From positions 1,488,001 through 1,552,000 of the forward strand of contig NZ_CP110973.1 of NCBI RefSeq assembly GCF_026248825.1: 64,000 nucleotides of DNA, in the 5' to 3' direction. Below, piece after piece: positions 16,583-25,820 of this stretch. Numbering within the stretch: position 1 is the first letter of the stretch; the number at the start of each line of letters is the position of its first letter. A program made the translations under genes and the position numbers. The notes below the pieces were generated by a model that searched no databases, had not been told where the DNA came from, and saw only the letters and a list, made by a program, of their open reading frames with translations. This DNA comes from Larkinella insperata. Its GTDB lineage: Bacteria; Bacteroidota; Bacteroidia; Cytophagales; Spirosomataceae.

Positions 16583-17488
16583 TTATTTGGGATGGCCGTA
16601 CGGCACATTGATATCCATTTTGCCTTTCCATTTCTTCGGAATCGGCTTGTTCAGCGCCCAGTGAATGCTGTTGACCACCAGATGCTGGAACGATTCAACC
16701 TGAAAATCTTCCGGGTGTCCCATCGTCGTCATGAACGCCCGGCCGCCCCACTGGTTTTTCCAGGTCCAGGCCACGGGGTTCTCAATCGCGGCTTTGTCGG
16801 CGTTAACGGATTTGCCCATCAGCAGGGGCGTTGATCCCTGGGCCGGATAATTGGGCTTGACGCGGTAGAGCCAGGAGGCAACGTGGAACGACGGCGCTAC
16901 CCCGTTCAGAATCGGGTTCTTGGCCGCTTCCGGAACGATCGTTACGTCGGTGGTGCTGTTGTGGCCGTAGTGCGTGTGTTTGGCCGCGCCCCCCCAGCCC
17001 GGCGGACTCCCAAACGCAAACTCACCGAAGGCGTTCCAGCGTTGGCGGGGATCTCCCTCGGGGTAGTTAAAGGCGTGCGTAGTGGTCCGGAAACCGACCA
17101 CGGGTTTGCCGGATTTCAGGTATTCGTCAATGTAATCCAACTGTTCCTGCGGAAGCAACCGCCAGCGCAGGTAAAAAACTGCCAGATCAGCTTCGCGCAG
17201 AGCTTCCAGACCGGGAATGTCTTTCTCCCCGGCGTAGTCGGGCACGGATTTCAGAACCTTCGTCCGCATTCCGTAATTTTTTTCGAGTTCGGCAGCCAGC
17301 AACGGCAAGGTTAGTTCGCTGCTGTATTCGTGGTCGCCCGTGACAAAAACAACGTACGGTTTGTCAGCCTTGGCGGAAAGAGAGGTCAGACTGTTGGCGA
17401 GGGCTTCGTTTCCGGTCAGACCCAGCAGGCCGGAAAAGCCCAGCAAGCCGGAGGTCTGTTGCAAAAAAGCTCTGCGTTTGGTTTTCAT
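16583..17488 (-). CDS. ThuA-like domain protein with Tat-type signal
   Basis: This exported 301-residue protein starts (ATG at 17488; an upstream in-frame start at 17509 is less likely) with KRRAFLQQTSG, a twin-arginine signal. The ThuA fold shows VVFVTGDHEYSSELTLP, a class-I-glutamine-amidotransferase-like core, TTHAF and the C-terminal NPVAWTW...GRAFMTTMGH. ThuA relatives occur in sugar uptake and utilisation clusters. It follows SusC/SusD on the same strand by 187 bases, so it probably acts on the glycoside or sugar imported by that system. The exact reaction is unknown. Confidence 0.82.
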   Translation of the reverse strand: MKTKRRAFLQQTSGLLGFSGLLGLTGNEALANSLTSLSAKADKPYVVFVTGDHEYSSELTLPLLAAELEKNYGMRTKVLKSVPDYAGEKDIPGLEALREADLAVFYLRWRLLPQEQLDYIDEYLKSGKPVVGFRTTTHAFNYPEGDPRQRWNAFGEFAFGSPPGWGGAAKHTHYGHNSTTDVTIVPEAAKNPILNGVAPSFHVASWLYRVKPNYPAQGSTPLLMGKSVNADKAAIENPVAWTWKNQWGGRAFMTTMGHPEDFQVESFQHLVVNSIHWALNKPIPKKWKGKMDINVPYGHPK

Positions 17489-17607
17489 GAAGCGTCGGTT
17501 TGGGGTCACGGAAAATTTCTACTACGTAAGTCGAACGAGCGCCGAATATACCCATAAATTTATTGGAAACTCATTTTTAGCGCGGTATTGCGGGTTTGAA
17601 ACAAACC

Positions 17608-17657
17608 CCGGCGGGAGCAACCGAATGAGCGTTGCGCACTCAGGTCGCTCCTGCCGG
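17608..17657 (-). terminator. Hairpin between SusD and ThuA genes
   Basis: CCGGCGGGAGC (17608-17618) pairs with GCTCCTGCCGG (17647-17657) with one G-T pair. A smaller inner stem TGAG/CTCA also forms. The T tract downstream on the minus strand is weak, so it may attenuate rather than end the susCD transcript. Confidence 0.45.
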
Positions 17658-17675
17658 AGTTCAGATCACGAAACC

Positions 17676-19181
17676 TTAGTAACCCGGATTCTGAACCAGC
17701 TTGTTGCTGTTCCGGATTTCGGCCGTGGGAATCGGAAACAGCAACTCGCGCTCTTTCAGAACCGGGCCGTACGAAAACTTGTGACCGACGTAGTTTTCAA
17801 AGCTCTTCGTGGTTACGTTGAACGCTTTCCGGAGCCGGACCATGTCAAACCAGGTTTTGTTTTCAAAGCTCAGTTCATACCAGCGTTCTCTCCAGACCGC
17901 TTCCCGCAACTGCTCCTTGGTCAGCCCGGTCAGGTTGGGCAGGTTCGCCCGCCGACGGATTTTGTTGACGGCTTCGTAGGCTTCCGGTGTGGGGCCGCTC
18001 ACCTCGTTCTGGGCTTCGGCATAGATGAGCAAAATCTCCGCGTAGCGCATCAGCGGCCAGTTCAGATCGCTGCTGGTGGTGGTTAGCTGAGCCGCTGTGT
18101 CGAAATGCTTGTAGATGTAATACCCACCCAGATCAACGGTTTGGGAGCGGTTATCGCTCAGCGTGTAAGTCCGGTAGTAAAACTGCTTCTCTTCGGCCCG
18201 CTTGTCGCCTTTTTCGTACGATTCAACGAATTCTTTGTTGGCGAAAATAGCCCCGGTTTCATCGGAATAGGCCGAAATTCCCTGGTTGTAGGGAATGATG
18301 GACGTTTGCCAGTTGGACGGTTGAATGTTGGCGGCAAACTGAACCATAAAGATGTTTTCGCCCGTGTTCTTCTTGCTCGGGTCGTGCAGATCATCGTACG
18401 ACGGGAACAGGCTGTACTGGTTGGACGTAATCACTTCGTTAGCCTTGTCGGCGGCTTTCTTGTAGTAGTCCGCCCCTTTTTGCAGCGGATACCCGGCCAT
18501 GGTCAGGTACACACTCGCCAGCAGCGACTTCACCGCCCCCAGCGACACCCGACCGCTTTTGTCCAGGTACGGCAGTCCGGAGGCTTCGGCTTCGGTCAGA
18601 TCGGCAACGATTAAATTGTAAACGGCTTCTTCCGTGGCGGCTTCCGGATACAAGTTTTCCGACGTTAATCCGACGGGCTCGGTAATGAGCGGAACTTTAC
18701 CGAAAATCCGGACCAGGTTGTAATAATACCAGGCCCGCAGAAACCGGGCTTCGCCCAGGACCTTCTTCTTGGCGGTTTCATCCATCGAAATACCCGGAAT
18801 TTTGGCAATGGCCAGGTTGGCGTTTCCGATGCCTTTGTAGCTGCTGACCCAGTACACCCGACCGTATTCGTTATCCGAGTTGTTGACCAGGTTGCGCACG
18901 AAGATGCTGTTGACGGCCTGCCCTAGCTCGGTGTTGGCCAGCCCGGTCGCAAACTCGAGCATCATCCAGGGCGCTCCGCCAAAACCGCCCCCGGTGGTGG
19001 TTTTCAGAGCGTCGTAAATGGAATTGACGGCGCTGGTCGCGTGTTCGGGTTTGGTAAAATAGTTCTCGACCGTGAAGTTAGACTGGTCGGATTCTTCCAG
19101 AAAGTCGGAACAACTGGCCCCGCTCAGCATCAGGGCCGTGCAAAGCATCCATTGTCCAACGGTTTTTAGGTTTCGTTTCAT
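17676..19181 (-). CDS. SusD/RagB family nutrient-binding outer-membrane lipoprotein
   Basis: This 501-residue surface lipoprotein has a signal peptide ending in the lipobox LSGASC, then an alpha-helical SusD fold. Visible parts are an N-terminal SusD-like segment (ATSAVNSIYDAL, KVLGEARFLRAWYYYNLVRIFG) and a C-terminal RagB segment (LPNLTGLTKEQLREAVWRERWYELSFE). SusD caps the SusC transporter and binds the substrate. It lies 23 bases after the SusC gene. The substrate cannot be deduced; the downstream ThuA-like gene hints at a sugar or glycoside. Confidence 0.93.
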   Translation of the reverse strand: MKRNLKTVGQWMLCTALMLSGASCSDFLEESDQSNFTVENYFTKPEHATSAVNSIYDALKTTTGGGFGGAPWMMLEFATGLANTELGQAVNSIFVRNLVNNSDNEYGRVYWVSSYKGIGNANLAIAKIPGISMDETAKKKVLGEARFLRAWYYYNLVRIFGKVPLITEPVGLTSENLYPEAATEEAVYNLIVADLTEAEASGLPYLDKSGRVSLGAVKSLLASVYLTMAGYPLQKGADYYKKAADKANEVITSNQYSLFPSYDDLHDPSKKNTGENIFMVQFAANIQPSNWQTSIIPYNQGISAYSDETGAIFANKEFVESYEKGDKRAEEKQFYYRTYTLSDNRSQTVDLGGYYIYKHFDTAAQLTTTSSDLNWPLMRYAEILLIYAEAQNEVSGPTPEAYEAVNKIRRRANLPNLTGLTKEQLREAVWRERWYELSFENKTWFDMVRLRKAFNVTTKSFENYVGHKFSYGPVLKERELLFPIPTAEIRNSNKLVQNPGY

Positions 19182-19204
19182 CGTGATGACAGGTTAGGGG
19201 GGGG

Positions 19205-22200
19205 TTAAAGACCAATGTTCAGACCGACCATAAACACGCGCGGTTTCGGATAATCGTACAGCGCAACTCCCTGGTCGAAGGCGTTGCCGGTGGTCGATAC
19301 TTCCGGATCATAACCCGGATACTTGGTGCTCAGGAAAAAGTTCTGCACCGACGCGTAAGCCCGCAACCGGTTCAGCTTCAACTTGCTGACGGTTTGAGAC
19401 GGGAACGTGTACGCAAACAGTAGGTTCCGGCCCCGCAGGAAGGAACCGTCTTTGACGCGGTGCGTATCTTCGTTGGTGTTGTAGCCAGCGGATACGGGGC
19501 GCAACTGAGCGATGGGCGTATTCTGATTTTCGGGCGTCCAGGCGTTCAGTACGGTTTTGAAGCTGTTAGCAATCCCGGTGCGGTCTTCGGCGGAGTGTTC
19601 GCTGCGGTACAGCACGTCATTGCCGGTCATAAACTGCAAATCCACCGTCAAATCGAAGTTTTTGTACTTAAACGTGTTCAGGAACGTACCAAACATATCG
19701 GGAATTCCTTTCCCAATGATCACGCGGTCTTTGTCGTTGATGACCCCGTCCTGGTTCACATCCTGGTACTTCACATCGCCCGGCCGTTTCAGGTATTTGG
19801 TCGCTTCCGACTCTTCCGAGGTGCTCCAGGTTCCCTGGTGAACGAAACCGAAGAACGAGCCCACCGGCTGCCCTTCCCGCACGACCGTTGAACCCACAAA
19901 AATGTCGGAGCCGCCGGTCAGGGCAATTACTTTGTTTTTGTTGTACGAAATATTGAAGGTCGTATTCCAGGAAAAACTACCCGCGTTGACGTTGACGGTG
20001 TTCAGGGCAAGCTCGATTCCCCGGTTTTCCATGCTGCCGACGTTTTTGGAAACCGTTTCATAACCACTGCTGTACGGCACGGGTGCGCTCAAGAGCATGT
20101 CGGTTGTCAGTTTGCGGTACACATCGAGTTCGACCGCAATCCGGTTCTGGAACAGGCCCAGTTCAATACCGGCGTCGACCTGGTGGGTTTTTTCCCAGCG
20201 CAGGTCCGGATTCGCCAGCCGCCCCATTCCGATACCGATGGCCCGTGCTCCGCCGAAGATCACCGAATAGTTGCCCATACCGGCCAGAGCCTGATACGCC
20301 GTGATTTCGGAGTTACCCGTTACCCCGTAGCTGGCCCGGACTTTCAGGTTCGAGATGGCCGGAATGTCTTTCATGAAATCCTCCTCAGCCACGCGCCAGG
20401 CTAGGGCCGCCGACGGGAAGAAGGCGTAGCGGTTTTCGGAACCAAATTTGGACGAACCGTCAATCCGACCGGTCAGCGTCAGCAAATACTTGTCTTTCAA
20501 ACCGTAGTTGACCCGGCCGAAGTACGAGTTCAGACCGTACGCCACCGCTGATGAACTCGGAGCCTGCGGGTTGGAGCCAGCTCCGAGGTTGTTGAACAGG
20601 AAGTAGTCGTCCTGAAAATTCTGGGTTGACGCGGCCGCCGTAAACCGGTCGACGTGCTGCCAGGAAAGCCCCAGAAGCCCCGTAAACGAGTGGATGTTGT
20701 TGAACTGGCGGTTGTAGGTCAGGTAATTTTCAAATTGCCAGGAGTTGTGCCGTTCGTTGGTGACGCTGGCAATCCCGTTCTGGTTGCGGGAGATGTAATT
20801 GAGCGTGCGGCCGCTGTAGAGATCAATCCGCTGGTTGATGATGTTGGCCCCGACGGTGGTGCGCAGTTCCAGTCCTTTCGCCAGGTTGAGGTTGGCATAC
20901 ACGTTGCCGAGCAGGGTCTGGGTTTTGATGTAATTCAGCCGCTCTTTCAGGATGTTGATCGGGTTGCCGCCCCCTTCCATACCGGGGTAGTCTTCGTTGC
21001 CGCCCCAGCGCCCGTTTGGGTATTTGACGGGAATGATGGGCAGCGCTTCCAGCACCTGGCGCATGGCAATAATACCGCCCGCGCCCAGCGGATCGATCTG
21101 GTTCTCGTTCTGATCGTTGTAGCTCAGGCTCCCGCCCACTTTCAACCAGTTTTTGAGCTGGCTGTCGAACACAAACCGGCCAGAATACCGTTTCAGCCAC
21201 GATTCCTTCACCAGACCGTTTTCGTTGCGGTAGCCAAGGTAAACCCCGTAGCTGTCGTTGGCGTTGCCGCCGGAAAACGAGAGCTGGTGGTTTTGCGTGA
21301 AGGCTTGCTGGAAAGCCTCGTCCTGCCAGTCGGTGTCGTACAGGGGCTTTCCGTTGGCGTCGAACAGCAGCGGATTGGTGCGCTTGGTTTTCGGGTCTTT
21401 GTATTTACCGCCCGCCCAGCCAACGGGATCGTATTTCTGGGCATTCTGGTAGGCAATGTCTTCGACTCTTAAAAACTCTTCGGAGTTCAGCAATTCCAGC
21501 TTACGGGGCAACACGCCAATGCTCAGGTCGGTGTCGTACGTTACGCGGCCGCCGGTCTGGCTACCCCGCTTGGTGGTTACCAGGATAACGCCGTTGGCGC
21601 CCCGGGCACCGTAAATGGCTGTGGCCGACGCATCTTTCAGGACTTCAATACTTGCAATGTCGTTCGGATTGATGTAGTCAATGGGCGTACTTCCGTTGGT
21701 CAGGCCGCTGGCGTTCAGGATAACCCCGTCGATAACGTACAGGGGGTTGTTGGCCACACTCACCGACGTATTTCCCCGAATCCGGATGTTGGCCCGTCCG
21801 CCCGGGCGACCCGAGTTGACCGAAACGTTCACCCCCGTAATTCGGCCCGAAAGCCCCTGGTTCAGCGAAGCCGCCGGGCGCTCCTGCAGAACTTCGGCTT
21901 TAACCGTTCCGACGGCCCCCGTTAAATCCGATTTCTTCTGAACACCGTATCCGACCACCACCACTTCGTTCAGGGTTTTCTGATCGGGCGCGAGCTGCAC
22001 GTTGATGGTGGTGCGGCTGCCGATGTTTACTTCCTGGTTCAGGTAGCCCACAAACGAGAAAACCAGCGTGGTGGCGTCATCCGGCACGTTGAGTTTGTAA
22101 TTGCCCTCGCCGTCGGTGGACGTACCGCGCGTTGTGTTCTTCACCACCACGCTGACGCCGGGCAGTGGCTCGCCGGTTTCGCTTTTCACCGAACCGCTGA

Positions 22201-22687
22201 TGTTTTTTTCCACCACCATAACCGCGGTTGGCGCACCGGTGGCTTCGGGGAGCTTTTCGGCTCCGGTTGATGCCTGGGCAACGAGTTGGGCCATCGAAAG
22301 CGAAGCATCGAGTCCGGCGGTTCGGGGGCTTTTCCTTTCGCTGATCACCAGATACGAACTGGCGTTTACCTTTTTATACCGGAACCCAATCGGCCGCAAC
22401 AGAGCGCTCAGGTTCTTCTCCAGACTAACATCGGGCCGGATGGGTTCGCCCGTCACGGAAACGCCCTCAACGGCCTGTACTTCAAAAAGAATATCGACGC
22501 GGTAACGCGTTTTCAGTTCTGTCAGCACCTCCTTGAGCTGGCGGGGTGCTCGGGCAAAAACCCGACGGTTCCGTTGCTGCGGGTTGCTGGCCAGCAGGTC
22601 AGACTGCGCCCAGCCCGGCTGAAAGTTCAGCAGCAGGAGGGTAAGCAGGAGCCCCGTTTTGGAAACTTTCTTAATAGAGTTGGTCAT
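19205..22687 (-). CDS. SusC/RagA TonB-dependent receptor with N-terminal STN domain
   Basis: This 1160-residue outer-membrane transporter begins with a signal peptide (ending near PGWAQ). An STN signalling domain follows (about 45-120), then a carboxypeptidase-regulatory-like domain (about 163-250, ISGSVKSETGEPLPGVSVVVK). The plug starts at NEVVVVGYG and includes NNPLYVIDGV and DASATAIYGARGANGVI; a 22-strand barrel follows. The STN domain normally contacts a FecR-type anti-sigma factor, which fits the adjacent FecR and ECF sigma genes. Import of the ligand would thus signal its own expression. It is co-transcribed with SusD. Confidence 0.95.
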   Translation of the reverse strand: MTNSIKKVSKTGLLLTLLLLNFQPGWAQSDLLASNPQQRNRRVFARAPRQLKEVLTELKTRYRVDILFEVQAVEGVSVTGEPIRPDVSLEKNLSALLRPIGFRYKKVNASSYLVISERKSPRTAGLDASLSMAQLVAQASTGAEKLPEATGAPTAVMVVEKNISGSVKSETGEPLPGVSVVVKNTTRGTSTDGEGNYKLNVPDDATTLVFSFVGYLNQEVNIGSRTTINVQLAPDQKTLNEVVVVGYGVQKKSDLTGAVGTVKAEVLQERPAASLNQGLSGRITGVNVSVNSGRPGGRANIRIRGNTSVSVANNPLYVIDGVILNASGLTNGSTPIDYINPNDIASIEVLKDASATAIYGARGANGVILVTTKRGSQTGGRVTYDTDLSIGVLPRKLELLNSEEFLRVEDIAYQNAQKYDPVGWAGGKYKDPKTKRTNPLLFDANGKPLYDTDWQDEAFQQAFTQNHQLSFSGGNANDSYGVYLGYRNENGLVKESWLKRYSGRFVFDSQLKNWLKVGGSLSYNDQNENQIDPLGAGGIIAMRQVLEALPIIPVKYPNGRWGGNEDYPGMEGGGNPINILKERLNYIKTQTLLGNVYANLNLAKGLELRTTVGANIINQRIDLYSGRTLNYISRNQNGIASVTNERHNSWQFENYLTYNRQFNNIHSFTGLLGLSWQHVDRFTAAASTQNFQDDYFLFNNLGAGSNPQAPSSSAVAYGLNSYFGRVNYGLKDKYLLTLTGRIDGSSKFGSENRYAFFPSAALAWRVAEEDFMKDIPAISNLKVRASYGVTGNSEITAYQALAGMGNYSVIFGGARAIGIGMGRLANPDLRWEKTHQVDAGIELGLFQNRIAVELDVYRKLTTDMLLSAPVPYSSGYETVSKNVGSMENRGIELALNTVNVNAGSFSWNTTFNISYNKNKVIALTGGSDIFVGSTVVREGQPVGSFFGFVHQGTWSTSEESEATKYLKRPGDVKYQDVNQDGVINDKDRVIIGKGIPDMFGTFLNTFKYKNFDLTVDLQFMTGNDVLYRSEHSAEDRTGIANSFKTVLNAWTPENQNTPIAQLRPVSAGYNTNEDTHRVKDGSFLRGRNLLFAYTFPSQTVSKLKLNRLRAYASVQNFFLSTKYPGYDPEVSTTGNAFDQGVALYDYPKPRVFMVGLNIGL

Positions 22688-22719
22688 AACAATAAAGGGT
22701 AAGGGATATAGAGATTGGC

Positions 22720-23718
22720 TTAGTGGCTGTTTAATTGAACCTGACGGCCCTGACGGACGACGTTAACGTCCAGCAGTTCGGAAATCGATTGCAGCAACTG
22801 ATCGACGTTGTCGGCCCGAAACGAGCCCATCAGCCGGCGGTTGGCCAGTACGGAATCATTAATACTGACCTCCAAACCGTAATTATCTTCCAGCAGATCA
22901 GCGACTTCCTGCAAGGGCGTTTCTTCAAACACGAATCGTTTTTCATCCCAGGTGGGAAGCCGTTGCGCGGTACTGACTTTTTTCAGCGCAAGGTGGTTCT
23001 GCGAATCGAGCGTTACCCGTTCGCCGGGCTTCATGGTTACCTGTTGCCGGGTGGTTCCGGTTCGGTAGTTCAGCCGCACCTGCCCTTTGTTCAGCGTGAC
23101 GCGGGTACCCCGTTTGCGGGCAAAAACCGTAAACTCGGTACCCAGCACAACCACCTCGAAGTCCTTGGCCGTTTTCACCACAAACTTTTTGTGATCCGCT
23201 GTGTGGGCCACCGCAAAGCTGGCTTCACCGGTCAGCAACACGTCGCGCGTTCGGCCGCCAAACCCCCAGCGGGGCACCTGCAGGCTGGAATTGGCGTTCA
23301 GCAATACCTGACTGCCGTCGGATAAGTGCAGCGAGCGGGTTTCGCCGAAGGCCGTTTCGTAAGTCTGGTAGAGCAGCTGATCCTGAAACACCAGCCCCCC
23401 CAGGTTCAGCAGAAAAAGCAGCGAAGCCGCCACCAACCATTGCCGCCGGCTCCAGGGCGCATCTTTCCGCAGTTCGGGCGATTCCGGGGCTTCATCGGTC
23501 TGGGGGTTACTGGCTAAAAAAGCCGTATACCGCTGATGCGCTGCGTCGGTCTGGGCCCGGTACTGCGGGTGGCTGGTCTCCCACTCTTCCAGCCATTTGT
23601 AGTACTGTTCCTCGTTTTTTTCATCCCGTAGCCACTGCGCAATCAATTCCCGCTGCAACGGAGATGCCGTTCGGCCGAAGTAGCTAAAAATCAAATGTTT
23701 GTTGACTTCATAGTCCAT
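22720..23718 (-). CDS. FecR family anti-sigma/sensor protein
   Basis: This 332-residue protein has a cytoplasmic N-terminal domain (IFSYFGRTASPLQRELIAQW), which binds sigma. One transmembrane helix covers about 98-115 (WLVAASLLFLLNLGGLVF). A periplasmic FecR domain follows (LSDGSQVLLNANSSLQVP), then a DUF4974 domain at the C terminus (FEETPLQEVADLLEDNYGLEV). It relays the SusC STN signal to the ECF sigma factor encoded 64 bases upstream. SusC follows 32 bases downstream. Confidence 0.93.
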   Translation of the reverse strand: MDYEVNKHLIFSYFGRTASPLQRELIAQWLRDEKNEEQYYKWLEEWETSHPQYRAQTDAAHQRYTAFLASNPQTDEAPESPELRKDAPWSRRQWLVAASLLFLLNLGGLVFQDQLLYQTYETAFGETRSLHLSDGSQVLLNANSSLQVPRWGFGGRTRDVLLTGEASFAVAHTADHKKFVVKTAKDFEVVVLGTEFTVFARKRGTRVTLNKGQVRLNYRTGTTRQQVTMKPGERVTLDSQNHLALKKVSTAQRLPTWDEKRFVFEETPLQEVADLLEDNYGLEVSINDSVLANRRLMGSFRADNVDQLLQSISELLDVNVVRQGRQVQLNSH

Positions 23719-23782
23719 ATTTCATCACAAGTGTTTAAGGCGTAGGACTCCAGTTGATGAGCAATAAGGGAGACGGACAGCA

Positions 23783-24469
23783 TTAGAGGAAAAGCGAATG
23801 ACCCAGCGCCGAAACAACCACCAGCCAGTGGTCTTTCAGCCCGCGCCGGACGATGCTCAGGGCTTTTACCATGTGCACCTCAACAGTCTTGATTGAAAGG
23901 CCCAGCTCCGTCGCAATGTCTTGGTACTTACAGCCTTCAAACCGGCTCAGCAGGAATACTTTGCGACACTGCGGAGGCAGCGATTCCACCAGCGATTCGA
24001 GTTTGTGCGCCACTTCTTCAAACTGAAGCACCTGATCCGGCCGCTGGCTGAGCGCCCCCTCCCGAACCTCGGCGGTTTCAATGCCGTCAAGCTTCTGAAA
24101 CTCCAGCCGGAGGTAGTTGTAGGCTTCGTTCCGGACGCTGCGGAAAAGGTAAAGGCGGTACGACGAAGTGACGGTTGCGTAGGCCCGGGTTTTCCAGAAC
24201 TTACAGAAGACATCGCTCACCAGATCTTCCGCCGTTTCTTTCGAGTACACGTACCGCACGGCGTGGCTGCACAGCGCCTGATGGTATCGCCGAAACAGCA
24301 GTTCACAGCCTTTCTGCGGATTTTCTTCAAACGTCCGCCGGATAAACAGTTCCGTATCGTTGAGCGCCGGTTTTCCGTCCAGTCCATCATCTGGATCATT
24401 TTGATCCAGCGGTGTTGTATTTAGCGGAAGTTGCTGACTGGGGAAATCGATTCTTGGGTGAGCTTGCAT
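23783..24469 (-). CDS. ECF RNA polymerase sigma-70 factor, Bacteroidota FecI-like
   Basis: This 228-residue sigma factor has region 2 (LLFRRYHQALCSHAVRYVYS, then AEDLVSDVFCKFW) and region 4 (LESLVESLPPQCRKVFLLSR, with the HTH YQDIATELGLSIKTVEVH). An unusual 45-residue N-terminal extension and a hydrophobic C-terminal tail (LVVVSALGHSLFL) flank it. It most likely directs transcription of the FecR-SusC-SusD-ThuA block that follows on the same strand. It is held inactive by FecR until the transporter engages ligand. Confidence 0.93.
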   Translation of the reverse strand: MQAHPRIDFPSQQLPLNTTPLDQNDPDDGLDGKPALNDTELFIRRTFEENPQKGCELLFRRYHQALCSHAVRYVYSKETAEDLVSDVFCKFWKTRAYATVTSSYRLYLFRSVRNEAYNYLRLEFQKLDGIETAEVREGALSQRPDQVLQFEEVAHKLESLVESLPPQCRKVFLLSRFEGCKYQDIATELGLSIKTVEVHMVKALSIVRRGLKDHWLVVVSALGHSLFL

Positions 24470-24664
24470 AGTCCTGGCGTAACCTTAATTATCCCTCTAA
24501 AAGTCAATTCTGTATTTATAAAGACAACTTTCACCCAAAACCACCTTAGTTCTTTTTAAAAAAATCTGAAAAAAGTTAAAATAACTTGATTAGACCCCTC
24601 AGACGGGTTGTCAGACACCGTTCTGTTTTCGTCCGCCAGAAAAGCCGGACGTTGGACGGTGGTG
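24470..24664. other. AT-rich intergenic stretch between divergent genes
   Basis: This lies upstream of the ECF sigma gene (minus). It contains A/T runs but no ORF or hairpin I can support. The promoter of the GNAT gene lies just beyond its right end. Confidence 0.4.
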
Positions 24665-24695
24665 TTGGCAAATTGGGAGTTATGCGATACTTTGC
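24665..24695 (+). promoter_or_regulatory. Candidate Bacteroidota promoter (-33/-7) for the GNAT gene
   Basis: TTGG (24665) and TACTTTG (24689-24695) have the -33/-7 spacing seen at other promoters in this window (about 23 bases start to start). The -7 is one base short of TAnnTTTG. The leader would be about 110 nt. Confidence 0.35.
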
Positions 24696-24810
24696 AGTCG
24701 TTTGAGGGCCTTCTGGAAGGAATTGCCTGATCTTTACAGCGCGGGATCTTTCTCCTGAAAACAGATCTGAAGATCGGTGTAAAACCGGAGCCATTTTACG
24801 TTCATTATCC

Positions 24811-25254
24811 ATGCAACTGCTTATCACTGCCCTTGCGCCGACGGACTATCCTGAAGTTGTGGACGTTTGGGAAGCTTCCGTGCGGCCAACGCATCGCTTT
24901 CTGACGGAAGAAGATATTCAATTCTTCAAACCCCTGATTTTGAATGAATACCTGAAAACCGTTGCCCTGGTGGGCGTGCGGGATGAGCAGGGTAACCTGA
25001 TGGGTTTTCTGGGAACGGCGCAGGACAAAATTGAGATGTTGTTTGTTCACCCGGCGGCTATGGGGAAAGGGATCGGGAAAACGCTCATGGATTACGCCAT
25101 TCACCAACTGGAGGCCACAAAAGTAGACGTCAACGAAGATAATCCGCAGGCTGTCGGTTTTTATAAACACCGGGGTTTTCAGGTTCTGAGCCGCTCGGAG
25201 GTGGACCCCGCCGGCAAACCGTTCCCAATCCTGCACATGGCCCTGGTGAAGTAG
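24811..25254 (+). CDS. GNAT family N-acetyltransferase
   Basis: This 147-residue acetyl-CoA-dependent acyltransferase has the fold's order of elements. An N-terminal segment (YPEVVDVWEASVRPTHRFLTEEDI) comes first, then strand 4 IEMLFVHPAAMG and the pyrophosphate loop MGKGIGKTLM. The C-terminal VDVNEDNPQAVGFYKHRGF is typical of motif B. Its N terminus resembles YjaB/YafP-like small GNATs. The substrate is unknown. Confidence 0.88.
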   Translation: MQLLITALAPTDYPEVVDVWEASVRPTHRFLTEEDIQFFKPLILNEYLKTVALVGVRDEQGNLMGFLGTAQDKIEMLFVHPAAMGKGIGKTLMDYAIHQLEATKVDVNEDNPQAVGFYKHRGFQVLSRSEVDPAGKPFPILHMALVK

Positions 25255-25289
25255 CCGCTGCCCTTCACCAGGGTTCCGGAAATGCTCGT

Positions 25290-25730
25290 TTACAAATCAG
25301 CGATGCTGTTATGCGTCAGGGCATTGCCTGCTTCATCCAGCGGAATGTAGGGGTTGTAGGCAATTTCCAGAACGTTGCCTTCCACATCGGAGAAATAAAA
25401 GAAGTAGCCGCCAAAAAACGCTTCCGTCGGTTCCTGATACAGGGCTACCTTTCGCGCTTTCAATTTCGCAAACCATTCATCAACCTCCGCTCGGGTCGGC
25501 ACGTTGTAACTGATCGTAAAAGCGCGAAAACCCGTTCCGTCGGGCTTGACGCCAATCAGCGGAGCGAGTTGTTCTTTTTTACAGATGCTAAACAGAAAGC
25601 CGTTGCATTTGATAAACAGAATATCCTGATTTTCAGCAACCGGCTCCCAGCCGAGCGTCTCCACGTAAAATTGTCGCATGGCCGGCAAATCGTCAGCCGC
25701 GAGCGTAATCACACTGATTCGTTGTTGCAT
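25290..25730 (-). CDS. VOC (glyoxalase/bleomycin-resistance fold) protein
   Basis: This 146-residue protein shows two beta-alpha-beta-beta-beta modules (VITLAADDLPAMRQFYVETLGWEP and FTISYNVPTRAEVDEWFAKL), ending in FFYFSDVEGNVLEIAYNP, as in vicinal-oxygen-chelate proteins. Glu in VLEIAYNP would be a metal ligand; other ligands are unclear. It may be a small-molecule-binding or detoxification protein. It is probably unlinked to its neighbours. Confidence 0.8.
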   Translation of the reverse strand: MQQRISVITLAADDLPAMRQFYVETLGWEPVAENQDILFIKCNGFLFSICKKEQLAPLIGVKPDGTGFRAFTISYNVPTRAEVDEWFAKLKARKVALYQEPTEAFFGGYFFYFSDVEGNVLEIAYNPYIPLDEAGNALTHNSIADL

Positions 25731-25820
25731 TGAAAGGTTGTCTTTTCGTTGTTAACGGCATAAGCGGGCGGGGTGCCTGCGGAATAGCTCCGGTTTGCGA
25801 AGGTAGTCCGCCTTTGCATA

